From NCBI GenBank assembly GCA_047967505.1, contig CM106540.1: 64,000 nt of DNA; one strand, written 5' to 3'. The DNA comes from Dipteris shenzhenensis. Taxonomy: Eukaryota; Polypodiophyta; Polypodiopsida; Gleicheniales. Every line of letters starts with the position of its first letter. The stretch's first letter is position 1. This document shows, one piece after another, positions 32,402 through 42,486 of this stretch. A model generated the notes under the pieces. The model searched no databases and was not told the origin of the DNA. It saw only the letters and a list, made by a program, of their open reading frames with translations. The translations under genes were made by a program, and so were the position numbers.

Positions 32402-34489
32402 TTGTGTCTTCCGTTAATTATGGACACACAGTTTAGATGCAATCATTCTTTTGGTGCAGGCAGAGATGGAAATGCTCTCCGCGAGATTTTGCCTCAGCTG
32501 AGGAAGGCTACGGAAATTCATACCATTCCGGAGGAACTTTCATATCAGCTTCCAATACTGAAGGCAAACGATTTGATGCAAATGCATGTGAAGCGCGGCA
32601 GCATGCTGGATGCTCACCTCGTGTTTGACAACATGCCAAAGCGCAATGTGGTGTCATGGAATATTATGATCCTCGGCTATGCCAAGCAGGAAGAGCGTAC
32701 CCGAGCTTTGGAATTGTATGCACGGATGCATCAGGAAGGTGTCCGACCGAGTGATCGAAGCTTTGTTGGAGCATTGAAGGCTTGCAGTAGCTTGGCAGTG
32801 CTAGAAGAAGGAAAGCAATTAGGAGGGGAATTTTGGAAAATAGGGTGTCTGGCGAAAGGTAGAACCATCCACGTCCACTTAGTAAAGAGTGGCTTTGAGT
32901 CAGATGCATTTGTGGGAACAGCCCTGTTGAATATGTATGTGAAATGTGGAAGCATGGAGGATGCAAGGCGTGTTTTTGAACAATTCCCTCAAAGTAACGT
33001 GGTTGCGTGGACTACAATGATTCTGGCATATGCTGAGCAAGAAGACAGCGGCCTTGCTTTGGAATTTTATGCACGGATGCACCAGGAGGGTGTCCAACCG
33101 AATGATCGAACCTTTGTCGGGGCATTGAAGGCTTGTAGTGGCCTTGCAGCAGTGGAAGAGGACAATCAAATTGGAGTGAGGCTTATCAGAATAGAGTGCC
33201 TAGCAAAAGGTAGAGCCATCCACTCTCAAGTTGTAAAGACTGGCTTTGAGTTGAACGTATTTGTGGGAAACATCTTGGTGAATATGTACGCAAAATGTGG
33301 GAGCATGGAGGATGCACGTTGTGTCTTTGATAAGTTGCCTCTGCGTAACGTGATTACTTGGACTTCTGTGATCCTGGGATATGCTGAGCAAGAAGATCCT
33401 GAACTTGCTTTAGAATTGTATGCACGGATGCATCGTGAAGGCATAGAGCCAAATGATCGAACAGTTCTTGGTGCATTAAAGGCTTGCACTAGCCTGGCAG
33501 CGTCCGAAGAGGACAAGCAAGGTTACAGGATCACAAACTTAGGGTGCTTGGAAAAAAGTAGAGCTATCCACTCCCAAATTATAAGGTGTGGCTTTGAATC
33601 AGATATATTTGTGGGGAGCACCTTGGTAAATATGTATGTTAAATATGGGAACATGGAAGACTCACGGCGTTTGTTTGACGAATTACCACATCGTAACGTG
33701 GTGACATGGAGTACCATGATCCTGGGATATGCTGAGCAAGAAGAAAGTGAGGAGGCTCTTAGGCTTTATGCACAAATGCGACAGCAATCTCTGTCGCCAA
33801 GTACCTTTACCTTTGTTGCCCTTTTGAAAGCCTGTGGCAACACAGCAGCTCTGGAAACTGGAAAGGAACTGCATCTTGAAATCAACAGAGTTGGATTTGA
33901 GACTAATCCAAGGGTGGCAACCAGTCTTATTGACATGTATTCTAAATGTGGGAGCATGGTTGATGCCCAACAAGTGTTTGATACATTGGCTACAAGGGAT
34001 GTTGTAATATGGAATTCATTGGTTGCAGGATATGCCCGCCAAGGAGAAAGTGAACTTGTGTTTCATTTTTTTGAGAGAATGAGGCAGGAAGGCGTAGAGC
34101 CAAACAGGGTCACGTTTCTTAGTGTTCTTACCGTATGCAGCCATGTGGGTCTAGTTGACACGGGCCAGGAGTACTTCAAGGCTATGAGAAACCACTATGG
34201 CATCATGCTGACTATTGAGCACCATACTTGCATGATTGATCTCCTTGGCCGTGCAGGCCGTTTACATGAGGCAGTGGCAATGGTGGAGAGCATGCCTTTT
34301 CAATCTAATGCTTTTATATGGCTAACTGTGTTGAGTGCTTGTCAAAGGTGGAAGAATGTGGAGGTTGGAAGGCATGCCTTTGAAAATGTGGTGCGATTAG
34401 ATGAGAGAGTCCCTCCAGCATATGTCTTGATGGCAAACATGTATGCTGATGCTCACATGAAGGAGGCCATAGTAAGATCTAGGCAATGA
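32402..34489 (+). CDS. Pentatricopeptide repeat (PLS-class) protein
   Basis: A 695-residue intronless frame; a second ATG at 32420 (MDTQFRCNH) is equally plausible. PPR proteins bind organellar RNA, usually for C-to-U editing, splicing or stability. P, L and S motifs repeat with a roughly 117-residue (351-bp) period: the GALKAC.SLA block recurs near residues 122, 239 and 356, each followed by a spacer and a KGR.IH-type start. Other landmarks are MYVKCGSMEDARRVFEQFP, MILGYAEQE (x2), SLIDMYSKCGSMVDAQQVF, and HTCMIDLLGRAGRLHEA leading into E-type motifs (YVLMANMYADA). The frame ends RSRQ-stop exactly where the E domain should continue. The 34490-34850 entry shows the E+/DYW tail out of frame, so this gene is C-terminally truncated or newly broken. 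Organelle targeting peptide not evident. Confidence 0.85.
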   Translation: MCLPLIMDTQFRCNHSFGAGRDGNALREILPQLRKATEIHTIPEELSYQLPILKANDLMQMHVKRGSMLDAHLVFDNMPKRNVVSWNIMILGYAKQEERTRALELYARMHQEGVRPSDRSFVGALKACSSLAVLEEGKQLGGEFWKIGCLAKGRTIHVHLVKSGFESDAFVGTALLNMYVKCGSMEDARRVFEQFPQSNVVAWTTMILAYAEQEDSGLALEFYARMHQEGVQPNDRTFVGALKACSGLAAVEEDNQIGVRLIRIECLAKGRAIHSQVVKTGFELNVFVGNILVNMYAKCGSMEDARCVFDKLPLRNVITWTSVILGYAEQEDPELALELYARMHREGIEPNDRTVLGALKACTSLAASEEDKQGYRITNLGCLEKSRAIHSQIIRCGFESDIFVGSTLVNMYVKYGNMEDSRRLFDELPHRNVVTWSTMILGYAEQEESEEALRLYAQMRQQSLSPSTFTFVALLKACGNTAALETGKELHLEINRVGFETNPRVATSLIDMYSKCGSMVDAQQVFDTLATRDVVIWNSLVAGYARQGESELVFHFFERMRQEGVEPNRVTFLSVLTVCSHVGLVDTGQEYFKAMRNHYGIMLTIEHHTCMIDLLGRAGRLHEAVAMVESMPFQSNAFIWLTVLSACQRWKNVEVGRHAFENVVRLDERVPPAYVLMANMYADAHMKEAIVRSRQ

Positions 34490-34850
34490 GAAATGTTGCT
34501 GGAGCTTGGAAGCAGCCTGGATGACTGACCTTATTGGAATGGCACCTACATTTGCGGTTGAAGATATGGGACATCCCCAAAGCAAAGATATATGTGCAAA
34601 GCTTGAAGAGCCGTCTGTCAACTGATTTGGACCATATGGTACAGGATTTATACGATGACAAAAATAAAAAAAGAATGTGTAGGCATAGTGAGAAATTGGC
34701 TGTTGCTTGTGCCCTAATCAACACACAAGAAGGGATACCCTTACATGCGGCAAAAATTCAATGCACCAGAAGGGACACCCATACGTGTAGCTGTTGCTTC
34801 TTCCCTAATCAATACACCAGTAGGGACCATATGTGTGGCGAGCCACTGCT
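34490..34850 (+). pseudogene. Out-of-frame E+/DYW tail of the PPR gene
   Basis: Directly after the PPR stop, other frames carry the expected continuation: AMRNVAGAWKQPG, then TFAVEDMGHPQSKDI (E+), then LSTDLDHMVQDLYDDKNKK and RHSEKLAVACALINTQEG. HSEKLA is the zinc/catalytic HxE signature of the DYW cytidine-deaminase-like domain. After LHAAK the domain is lost; the later CxxC and terminal DYW are not found. The sequence aatcaacacacaagaaggga and near-copies recur two or three times to 34840, indicating local duplication during decay. Confidence 0.75.
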
Positions 34851-34854
34851 TTGA

Positions 34855-35154
34855 TGTGAAAGATTGATTGGTGAAATATTATTGCACATCACGCCACATT
34901 AACACTTGACGGATGGAAAGTTTTTTTGTGTGGACAATTAATGACAGCTCTAAATGCAGCATCCCCTGGCTTGGCATGTGTCTACAGCTATTGGAGTTTG
35001 CTTTGCTCAGGGGAGGCACGTTGGGTAAGGGCAGCTAGACATCCACAGAGAACCACGGTCTGCACAATGCTGATGTCCAGATACCCTTACCCAGCCTGCC
35101 TCTGCTCAGCCGAGGGATGCTGCAATTACAATAGATACAGTGTTGTCACTAATA
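34855..35154. other. No gene recognised
   Basis: Non-coding. A 21-base-class block agagaaccacggtctgca recurs at about 35048 and 35739, both next to an aggcttggcat-like stretch. Confidence 0.5.
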
Positions 35155-35391
35155 ATGGACACACAGTTTAGATGCAATCATTCTTCTGGTGTAGGCAGTG
35201 ATGGAAACTCTATCCACACGATTTTGTCTTAGCTGAAGAAGGCTAAGGAAATTTGTACCATTCCGGAGGAACGTTCATATGAGCTTCCAATACTGAGGGC
35301 AAATGATTTGATGCAAATGCATGTGAAGCGCGGCAACATGCTAAATGCTCACCTTGTGTTTGACTACATGCCAAAGTGCAATGTGGTGTCA
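35155..35391 (+). pseudogene. Duplicate of the PPR gene 5' end
   Basis: 237 bp closely matching 32420-32655, from the second ATG (atggacacacagtttag) through the first PPR unit to gtggtgtca, where homology stops abruptly. It has an early in-frame stop (tcttagctg). It is a truncated tandem copy of the gene start, about 2.7 kb downstream of the original. Confidence 0.9.
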
Positions 35392-35399
35392 GCCAATGT

Positions 35400-36016
35400 C
35401 AAAACATTGATGATCTTTGGAGCTGTCAGGTAGCCCATATTAGAAATACAGGTAAAGTTGTTATGCTTCCTCTAAGCTCCTTTAGGCAATGACACCCTAG
35501 CTAGTAAGTGTTTAGGGCTTAAATGCTAATAGTTTCTGAGTATGATCGGTATTATGTGTCAATGTGTAGGATAATGCTGAGATAAAAAACTCTTAATTGC
35601 TGTTGCATTCTCATCTTATTTTCGTGTGGTCTCATAAAACTTTCACGCGTTACCCTCAAAATCCTTCTGTATTGATTTTAGAACTATATTACTTGTGTGT
35701 AGTCATATTTCTCCTCTTGGTGTTGCCCAGGCTTGGCATCCGTAGAGAACCACGGTCTGCAGTGACTCTGCACCAGCATTGTGCAAGAATTCCACATCTT
35801 CCAATTCCACAAGTGCGATTTTTGCATCTACTTTAGAACCCGAATGGGGCTTTCAAATCTCCTGTAAGTCTTCTTTCTGCGAATGTATAATTGTCTTCAA
35901 ACTGTAGACCCAAGTTTAAAAAAAAGGAAAAAACTGTGCTGGACCATTTACAGTTCTTTCCCTTCAAATGTAAAAGTATCTGCTTGTTTTGTATCCTAAT
36001 GATCATGATTTTTGTT
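35400..36016. other. No gene recognised
   Basis: Non-coding AT-rich sequence between the truncated PPR copy and the LTR element. Confidence 0.5.
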
Positions 36017-36499
36017 AATGTTGTTGGAAGGCAAACCTTCGTAGGGTCTAATAACTAGCAACCGTGGTTTAGTGGACATGCATGTAGCATGTTTGCATGC
36101 AGAGGTTGGTAAAATTCAGCTATTTTTGTGATCAGCTCTTTCGATTTTGGAGATTCGATGATTTTGGCACAGCTTGTGTGGCTTCTCTGATTGTCCATCC
36201 ATCGTGGGAATCTACCAGGCCTTGTGCTATGTATTGATTTAAATATTTGTTCTGAGATATGGCTTATTGCTTTGAGTAGCTGAGTAGTTATCTGTGATCA
36301 TGTAGTTCTCCAACCAGACCCGTAGGTCTGAGGAGATGTAGTGATATTGCTTTCATCAGTTTCTTATTGGAATATATTACAGCTTTAGACTCTTATTCCA
36401 ACTCTTTGTTTCATCTACTGACTCTTTCTGTTTCATACATAGATTTTGAGAATATGGTGTCAGAGATGTGGTGATGAACTCTATGCATGAGGTTCAACA

Positions 36500-37165
36500 A
36501 AGCTTGAGAAGGTTATTGGCACAAACTTCCATGCATGGCAACTTGGTTTGTGACTTTATCTGATGGAGGGTCTTTGGTTTGTAGTCACCGGTACTGAGAA
36601 GAAGCTGAATACTAAAGAGACTGCTAAGAAGATTCAACAGTCAAGAAACGAGAGGGCACTAGGCATCCTTGAAGGGCTTTAGGGAGATAGTACAATCATC
36701 ACCATGATCTAATGAAGCATGCATTTTAGAACAGAGTCACTATTGAGACACTTTGTGGGTCAAGATTGAAGAATTCAAACGTGACGCTTAGTGCAAGAGT
36801 TCTTCGGGTTGAAGACATCATCAGGAGACTTGGTGAGCATGTGAGCAAGGTGCCGCTGTATTATGAAACAAGTGTCAGATCTGGGATTACGTGTAGCTGA
36901 AGATGTCTCAAAGGCTGTGTGGCTGTCTAGTTTACCACCAACTTACAATGATAATTGTCAAGATACTTCGTGTTAGTAATGGTGTGAGTTTGAATGAAAT
37001 GATATCTACCCTGAGACATGCGAGTCGATATCCCCATATGAACGTCAAGTGCGTGCCTATCTGAATAAGACGTTCTCTAGTAAGAGCAAAGGAGTCAAGA
37101 AGGAGGCTAGTATTGTGGCAAACCTGGACACAAGGAAGACTTTTGTTCCAAGAAGAGGACTAATG
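36500..37165 (+). pseudogene. Copia gag relic inside the LTR element
   Basis: Reading through frameshifts gives GTNFHAWQLGL, LMEGLWFVVTGTEKKLN, TKETAKKIQQSRNERALGIL and, near 37115-37160, the zinc knuckle YCGKPGHKEDFCSKK (second half of CX2CX4HX4C). This identifies a copia Gag. Protease and pol are absent. Confidence 0.7.
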
Positions 37166-37192
37166 CTGAGAAAAGAACCATGCAAATGCAGT

Positions 37193-37360
37193 GTCAATAG
37201 AATTTACTGGAGTGTGGGCTGACACTGTACCCGACACTCACGACGATGACTATGCCTTTTGAGTAGCTTGTTTTTTGTCAATAGAGTTTGCTGGAGTGTG
37301 TGCTGACACTGAACCCGACACTCACGACGATGACTATACCTTTTGAGTAGCCTGTTTTTA
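37193..37360. repeat. 84-bp tandem duplication
   Basis: Unit gtcaatagaatttactggag ... ccttttgagtagc occurs at 37193-37276 and 37277-37360 with about four differences. It lies right after the gag relic and encodes an Asp-rich ending (DTHDDDYAF) twice. Confidence 0.85.
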
Positions 37361-37577
37361 ACAGTAGTTTAGGTTTTTTTTTTTTGGTTTAAATTTTGTT
37401 GATGGTTAGCCTTTCATCTGTGTCAAAACAAACATTTATTTTTGAGCTAAAGTCTCTTTGTAAGGAATCTCCTCTCTTAGTGTTTGTGAGGGAGATTTCG
37501 TTTGAAGCACTCATACTCTTTTTTTGGGCTGTCAAATCCGACTTGGGGTAGTGAAATTCTTGTTTGAGTATTCACTG

Positions 37578-37913
37578 TATAGTTACTAGGGAACAGGAAC
37601 GTTCCGGAAATTCGGGTGTCGGAACGGGAACATTCCAGGAAGGGGGAACGGGAACCGGAACACCACGTCATACACAACACGCCATCTTATGACATAAAAC
37701 TATGTTAGAAAATGAAAGAAACTAAAATTTTACAGCCTTAAACTTTATATATAAGCTCTAAAATACCCATTTAAAACTTTCAAAGAGCAAAAAAAAAAAA
37801 AACTTTTATTATTATTATTATTTTTTGACGTTCCGGGCTGTTCCAGTTCCGGCCTGCTTCCTGGAACATTCCAGACGTTCTGGATGTTGGAACGCCGTTC
37901 CCTGGTAACTATG
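37578..37913. mobile_element. 336-bp hAT-like MITE
   Basis: Terminal inverted repeats tatagttactagggaac / gttccctggtaactatg (17 bp, two mismatches) are flanked by a perfect 8-bp target duplication attcactg (37570-37577 and 37914-37921). The ends are packed with ggaac/gttcc units and the centre is an A-run followed by (TTA)n. The 8-bp TSD suggests a hAT-type mobiliser. It is inserted within the internal region of the 36022-38561 element, so it is younger than that element. Confidence 0.9.
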
Positions 37914-38566
37914 ATTCACTGTCTGTTGAGAATATGCCAGTTTGATAGTTCGATATTTTATGTAAGCGCATACCTTTGATTCGAGGGGAGCTGTTGGGAA
38001 GGCAAACCTTGTTAGGTCTCATGACTAGCAGCCGTAGGTTAGTGGACATGCATGTGGCATGTTTGCATGCAAAGGTTGGTGAGGTCAGCTACATTGTGAT
38101 TGTGATCAGCTCCTTTGATTTTGGAGATTCAACGATTTTGACACAGCTGCACGGCTTCTCAGATGGGGCATTGACTGTGGGATTCTACTAGGCATTGGGC
38201 TGTGTATTGATCTATATTTTTGTACAGAGCTATGGCCGGTGTTGTGAGTATCTGAATAGTTATCTGTGATCATGTAGTTTTCCAACAAGACCCATAGGTA
38301 GTGATGTTGCTTTCATTAGTTTCTTATTGGAATATATTACAGCTTTAGTTTTTTCTATACGTTGACTCTTATTCCAAGTCTATGTTCCATCTACTGCGTC
38401 ATTTTATTTCATGCATAGATTTTGAGTATTCCCTAACAAAATGTTTCTCATTGGAATATATTACAGCTTTAGTTTTTCTATATGTCGACCCTTATGCCAA
38501 CTCTATGTTCTATCTACTGAGTCATTTCATTTCATGCATAGATTTTGAGTATTCCCTAACAAATGT

Positions 38567-39329
38567 TTGTTGATTTGTAGACGTGTTGGTTATGGTCACC
38601 TTCTCAGTTAATGTTAAGAGCTGCTTTACAGTTTTTCAATGGCTGATCTATGTTTGAACAAGGAGCAGTATAACCATTGCATTCATAGAAAGAGAAAAAC
38701 GGTAGTTATCAAAGGAAGTGATCACCTTGGACAGAAACAACTGAAGACCAGCAAAGATTCAACTCCCAATCTATAGATAGAGTAGGATGAAAGGAAATTA
38801 CTATCTTGTTCAATAGGAGTGGGGATAGTGGAAGAAAATTCAAACTTCCACTCAATGGCCTCCTCTTCCTATCATCTTGCCTTCTCCTTTAGTGCTAGCC
38901 TTCATCATGGCTGAGTCTTCCCTTCACCTCCGGAGTGCCGACAGAAACTCAGTACGAAGACTTTGTATAAATGGATGCTCAAGTATGTGTGGGTGTGTGG
39001 ATTTGTATGTGTGAGAGCATATTTTTATACTATGGTCTACACCCACTGTTGGGCGCTGATGATGTCAGTGGGGATGTCATAGTAGCTAGTCCCTGCTATG
39101 CGTGATGGAGTTTATGGTTTTCAAGCTTACAAGTGACTATCATGAGATTGAAACTGCACTATGTTGTGTTTTTAGAGGATGAGTTTGGGAATGTTCCTAG
39201 ATTCATCTAGGTATATAGACTCCAAGAGGTTGAGTTGCTTTTGTGAAGATTGAAAGTACTTGTGTATTTCTAAAATGGGATTCTGCAGCACAAATGTGGG
39301 CAGTACACAGGCTTCTTATGAACTCCCCA
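38567..39329. other. No gene recognised
   Basis: Non-coding sequence between two mobile-element blocks; a (TG)n-like patch at 38985-39015. Nothing else seen. Confidence 0.5.
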
Positions 39330-39384
39330 CAGGAGGCAATACAGTTCACGTGGGACTTCCATACGGCGGTCCATGATGGGGGCT
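39330..39384 (+). repeat. Left piece of an interrupted older LTR-like sequence
   Basis: The stretch caatacagttcacgtgggac ... ggcggtccatg continues at 58503, on the other side of the 19-kb copia nest, and the rejoined sequence resembles 60650-60770. It is therefore the pre-insertion host DNA, probably an LTR of the copia relic at 58.8 kb. Confidence 0.55.
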
Positions 39385-39622
39385 TGTTGTCACTTAACCT
39401 TGGTATGGCCTTGTAGGCTAGTTAGGACTCCTAGTCCATTTGGGATACCTAGTACATTTGGGTGGGACAAATGGTCCACCTTGGACACTAGGGTTACTTG
39501 GGTCTCTATGACCCCTCATTTATACTTTCTCATTATCCATTTGCAAGTACAGTTCATTGCTTTCAGCTTGCTGTCTACTCCCTTGCATTCCAGCTTTCTT
39601 TCATTGCTCTCCAGATCCAATA
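39385..39622 (+). mobile_element. 5' LTR of the old copia element
   Basis: 238 bp, tgttg...tccaata. The terminal CA is mutated to TA; the partner at 58283-58502 ends tccaaca. PBS follows after one base. Confidence 0.8.
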
Positions 39623-39623
39623 G

Positions 39624-39636
39624 TGGTATTGGAGCC
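39624..39636 (+). other. Degenerate primer-binding site
   Basis: TGGTATTGGAGCC, two mismatches from the initiator-tRNA-Met site TGGTATCAGAGCC, one base after the LTR. Confidence 0.6.
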
Positions 39637-39718
39637 TAGGATCTAGGTTCCTCTCAAGGAAACAAATGCTATGGGTGAAGATGGGAGCCGACCCGATGTG
39701 CGATGAAGGAAGGGTGGG

Positions 39719-40165
39719 TGTTATGCTCTAGCCGAGATAGCATGACCTCGGAAAGATCGGTGGGCATTTTCTCTTAGATGACCAACTTTTGTAATAATTA
39801 ATGTGCGTAAATGAAATGGTCAAGAGAAGTAACTGCCAAGGTCCTAGGTGAGGGTGAAATGGCATTGACTAGGTGGTTCTGAGTGCTAAGGCCTAGGTGC
39901 ACCTAAATGTGCAATAATGCCAAGGGGCAAAAGGTTTAAATGTGCCCCAAGAGAGGGGTAAATGGTGCACCAAGTGAAAAGGCTAAAATGATGACATGTG
40001 GCAAGGGGAACCATCTAGGGAGTTGTGGGTCTTGTGGATAAGCATGAGGAAAAAAAGAAAAGACGTATCTGTTGAAAAATGCGATCCACGAGAGTACGGC
40101 TGGGTGGAACAATTGAGATGCCATCGCCCGTGATCTGAGTGAGAGTTAGAACTTAGATTGTGTCA
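39719..40165 (+). mobile_element. Gypsy 5' LTR
   Basis: Begins tgttatgctctag and ends ttgtgtca; 447 bp; inverted ends TGT...CA. Confidence 0.95.
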
Positions 40166-40167
40166 AT

Positions 40168-40179
40168 TGGTATCAGAGC
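40168..40179 (+). other. Gypsy primer-binding site
   Basis: Perfect TGGTATCAGAGC, two bases after the LTR. Confidence 0.9.
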
Positions 40180-40924
40180 TGAAGGTAAGGGAAGGGGCTC
40201 GTAGGCTGTGACGGACAGCAGGCGGAGGAAAAATTTTGCGGCTGCTCGTGACATGCGATGGATTGCAAGGCCTTTGTAGGTGACAATGGTCTTCGTGGTA
40301 GTACGTGATGACGAGGAACTGGGTCCAGGCAAAAGAACGCGCTGGTTGAGTTGTGTGAGGGAGGCTTTTGACGAGCGGAACAGGTGGAGTTGCGATAGGG
40401 TGGCGCAACCTTTTCGGACGGGTCTTGCAGGGTAGTGCTTATGCCGGAAACGAAGCTTAAGGGAAGTCAGTCAGTCTACGAATTCCAGGCCTAGACCTCC
40501 CTGGTGGAGCATCGACGGGCGATTGCGTGGAGTCAAGTGAAGGCAGAACGGGGCGAAGACCTGCGTATCATAGTTGACGTGACGAATTGGAAGGGTCGGA
40601 TTGAAGACGCAGTTGCAGGCCATATGTCTACCAGTTTAATTCTGAGCGCAGTTGGCGGTGAATGCTGTTGACGTGACAGATTTGCACACAGGGAAAATAA
40701 GGAAGCGAGAGGCACACAAAATATCAATTTTTTCCTTCGAGCTTGTCTCAGAGCGAAACGCACATACTCAGTCTACGTGGAGCTTCTAGGGAGCATTTTT
40801 TTTCTCCTCTATACAAATTTTGAGCTGCAGTCGATTTGTTTTGTACAGCAGAGGCTGTCGTTTAATTTCCTGCATAACAAAAGGGAAATCTGAAAAAAAA
40901 AAATCTATTTTCCCTTGTGAAACT

Positions 40925-41992
40925 ATGGAGGTAGAGGGACAAAATTCTAGAGTGAATCCTAGTGAGTCTAGAGCACAGTCTACACAACAAATGTCACATC
41001 ACACAACACCTACTTTGGTCGGTAGGATTTCGGTATTAGAAGATGCTTTACAGCAAATTATGAACCAGCAGCTTCAAGTGAATGCTGGTCAGAATGAGAT
41101 TAGGGAGATGGTGCAAGCCTTGTCGGCTAGACCATCTAGAATTGATAAGGGCAAAGCTCCAGCAGAGCCAGAGCCCAGTATACATTCATCAGAGCGTGCG
41201 AGGGTCAAGGTGCCTAATGTTGCTAATTATAGACCGGAGAAGTACGCTGGTCGGATGACCGAGCGCAGTTCTGATGTGATCGAGGTTTGGTTACACAAGT
41301 GGGAAGAAGCCTTCGCCATTTGTGAAATCAAATCTGATCTAAAGAAAATCCGTGAGGCCACTCACCTGTTTATTGAGGCAGCGGATAGATGGTGGATAAA
41401 GCAACAGAAGGATCAAGTTGCTCCTACCACCTGGGAAGGGTTTAAAGCTGAATGTAAGAAACACTTTCTTCCACCTGACGAAGAGTCCCGAGCTTGGGAT
41501 GCTTATAGAAATCTTCGTCAGAGGAGTCTGTTGGTGGCAGAGTACACTGACAAATTCAGGGAATGTGTCATGAAAATAACAGACCCTCTCCCTATGTCGG
41601 TTCAGTTACAAGACTATATCTATGGACTGAACGACAAGATCAAAATGGAAGTTCGGGCTAAATATGTGACTACATTAGATGAATCTATTGCAGTAGCCCT
41701 GAACTATGAGGATGCCAGAGGCAGACCTAGTGGATTTGTGCAGGCAGGGACTCAGTATGAGTACCCGAAAAAAGGGGGATTTCAGAGGAAATGGACTTCA
41801 AAGACAAGTGTCTTGCAGCCAAGTGGCCAAACCAAGCAAGTGAAGCTGGTTGAGGGACCAGCAAAAACAAGTACCACCGTTGGGGTGAAAAGGAAAATAA
41901 CTCCAATGGCAGCCCGGGCTTGGTCAAAGTCCTCGTTGACCCCTGAACAAAAAGAGAAAGCTAGAAAAGAAGGATTGTGCTTCGGCTGTTAA
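40925..41992 (+). pseudogene. Gypsy Gag (Retrotrans_gag), zinc knuckle truncated
   Basis: The likely start is the ATG at 40925 (MEVEGQNSRV) within a longer open frame from 40820. The capsid-type Retrotrans_gag region spans roughly residues 100-260: PEKYAGRMTERSSDVIEVW, WWIKQQKDQVAPTTWEGF, AWDAYRNLRQRSLLVAEYTD, and YIYGLNDKIKMEVRAKY. The frame ends LCFGC-stop, only the first two Cys of the CCHC nucleic-acid-binding knuckle. The rest of the knuckle and the gag-pro junction are deleted relative to relatives. Gag forms the particle that packages element RNA. Confidence 0.85.
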
Positions 41993-42468
41993 GTGTGTCT
42001 GTTACTAAGTTAGTAAGCGGTGCACCTGATAACATCCTTTCAAAGCCCGCAGCAACGGGGTATACGGTTTTCGATGAGCTCGAGTTGATTAAAATGAAAG
42101 GGCAAGTAGCCAGTCATGATGTGATTGTGTTGTTTGACATAGCGTCAACACACAATGTAATCAACTCGAAGCTTATTAAGAGGCTCAAGTTGAAAATCAG
42201 TCCGTCTGACTATGCTTATACGGTCAGGATGGCGGACGGAAGTTCAACTGAAGTATGGGACCAGAGGGTTACCCAGTTGGAACTTCGAATTCAGGACTAT
42301 GTTGAGAAGCTGGACTTTGAATTGACCAAACTTGCTCACGCAGATATAGCCCTAGGCATGGCTTGGCATTTTCAGAAAAATCCAACCATTGATTGGAAGA
42401 AGCATATTTACCAGTTCAAGATGAACGGGGTAGAATATGTTTTGCGAGGTGAGAAGGATTTACCTTGA
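41977..42468 (+). pseudogene. Gypsy aspartic protease, active site altered
   Basis: A 163-residue frame overlapping the gag end by 16 bases in another frame. The retropepsin region has VIVLFDIASTHNVINSKL where the catalytic D[ST]GA motif is normal; here it reads D-I-A-S, losing Ser/Thr and Gly. MADGSSTEV and ADIALGMAWHFQKNPTIDWK follow as expected for gypsy protease. The catalytic Asp remains but the motif is probably inactive. Confidence 0.8.
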
Positions 42469-42486
42469 GGACCACTGATTTCAGCC

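Larger units (their letters stand above)
36022..38561 (+). mobile_element. Gag-only copia-like LTR element with perfect TSD
   Basis: Left LTR about 36022-36451 and right LTR 37992-38561 both begin tgttgg and share some 430 bp. The 5-bp target duplication aatgt flanks the element exactly (36017-36021 and 38562-38566). PBS-like TGGTGTCAGAG is at 36455; a purine-rich tract (cgaggggagc) precedes the right LTR. The left LTR lacks the last dozen bases (tattccctaaca) seen in the right. The right LTR has a 120-bp tandem duplication of its 3' end (about 38320-38441 and 38442-38561). The interior has only a gag relic and a MITE. Confidence 0.85.

Noticed and set aside
39385-39622. Interpretation as a solo LTR
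   Set aside because: Its TSD gggct and sequence match the LTR at 58283-58502, so it is the 5' LTR of one long, interrupted element.
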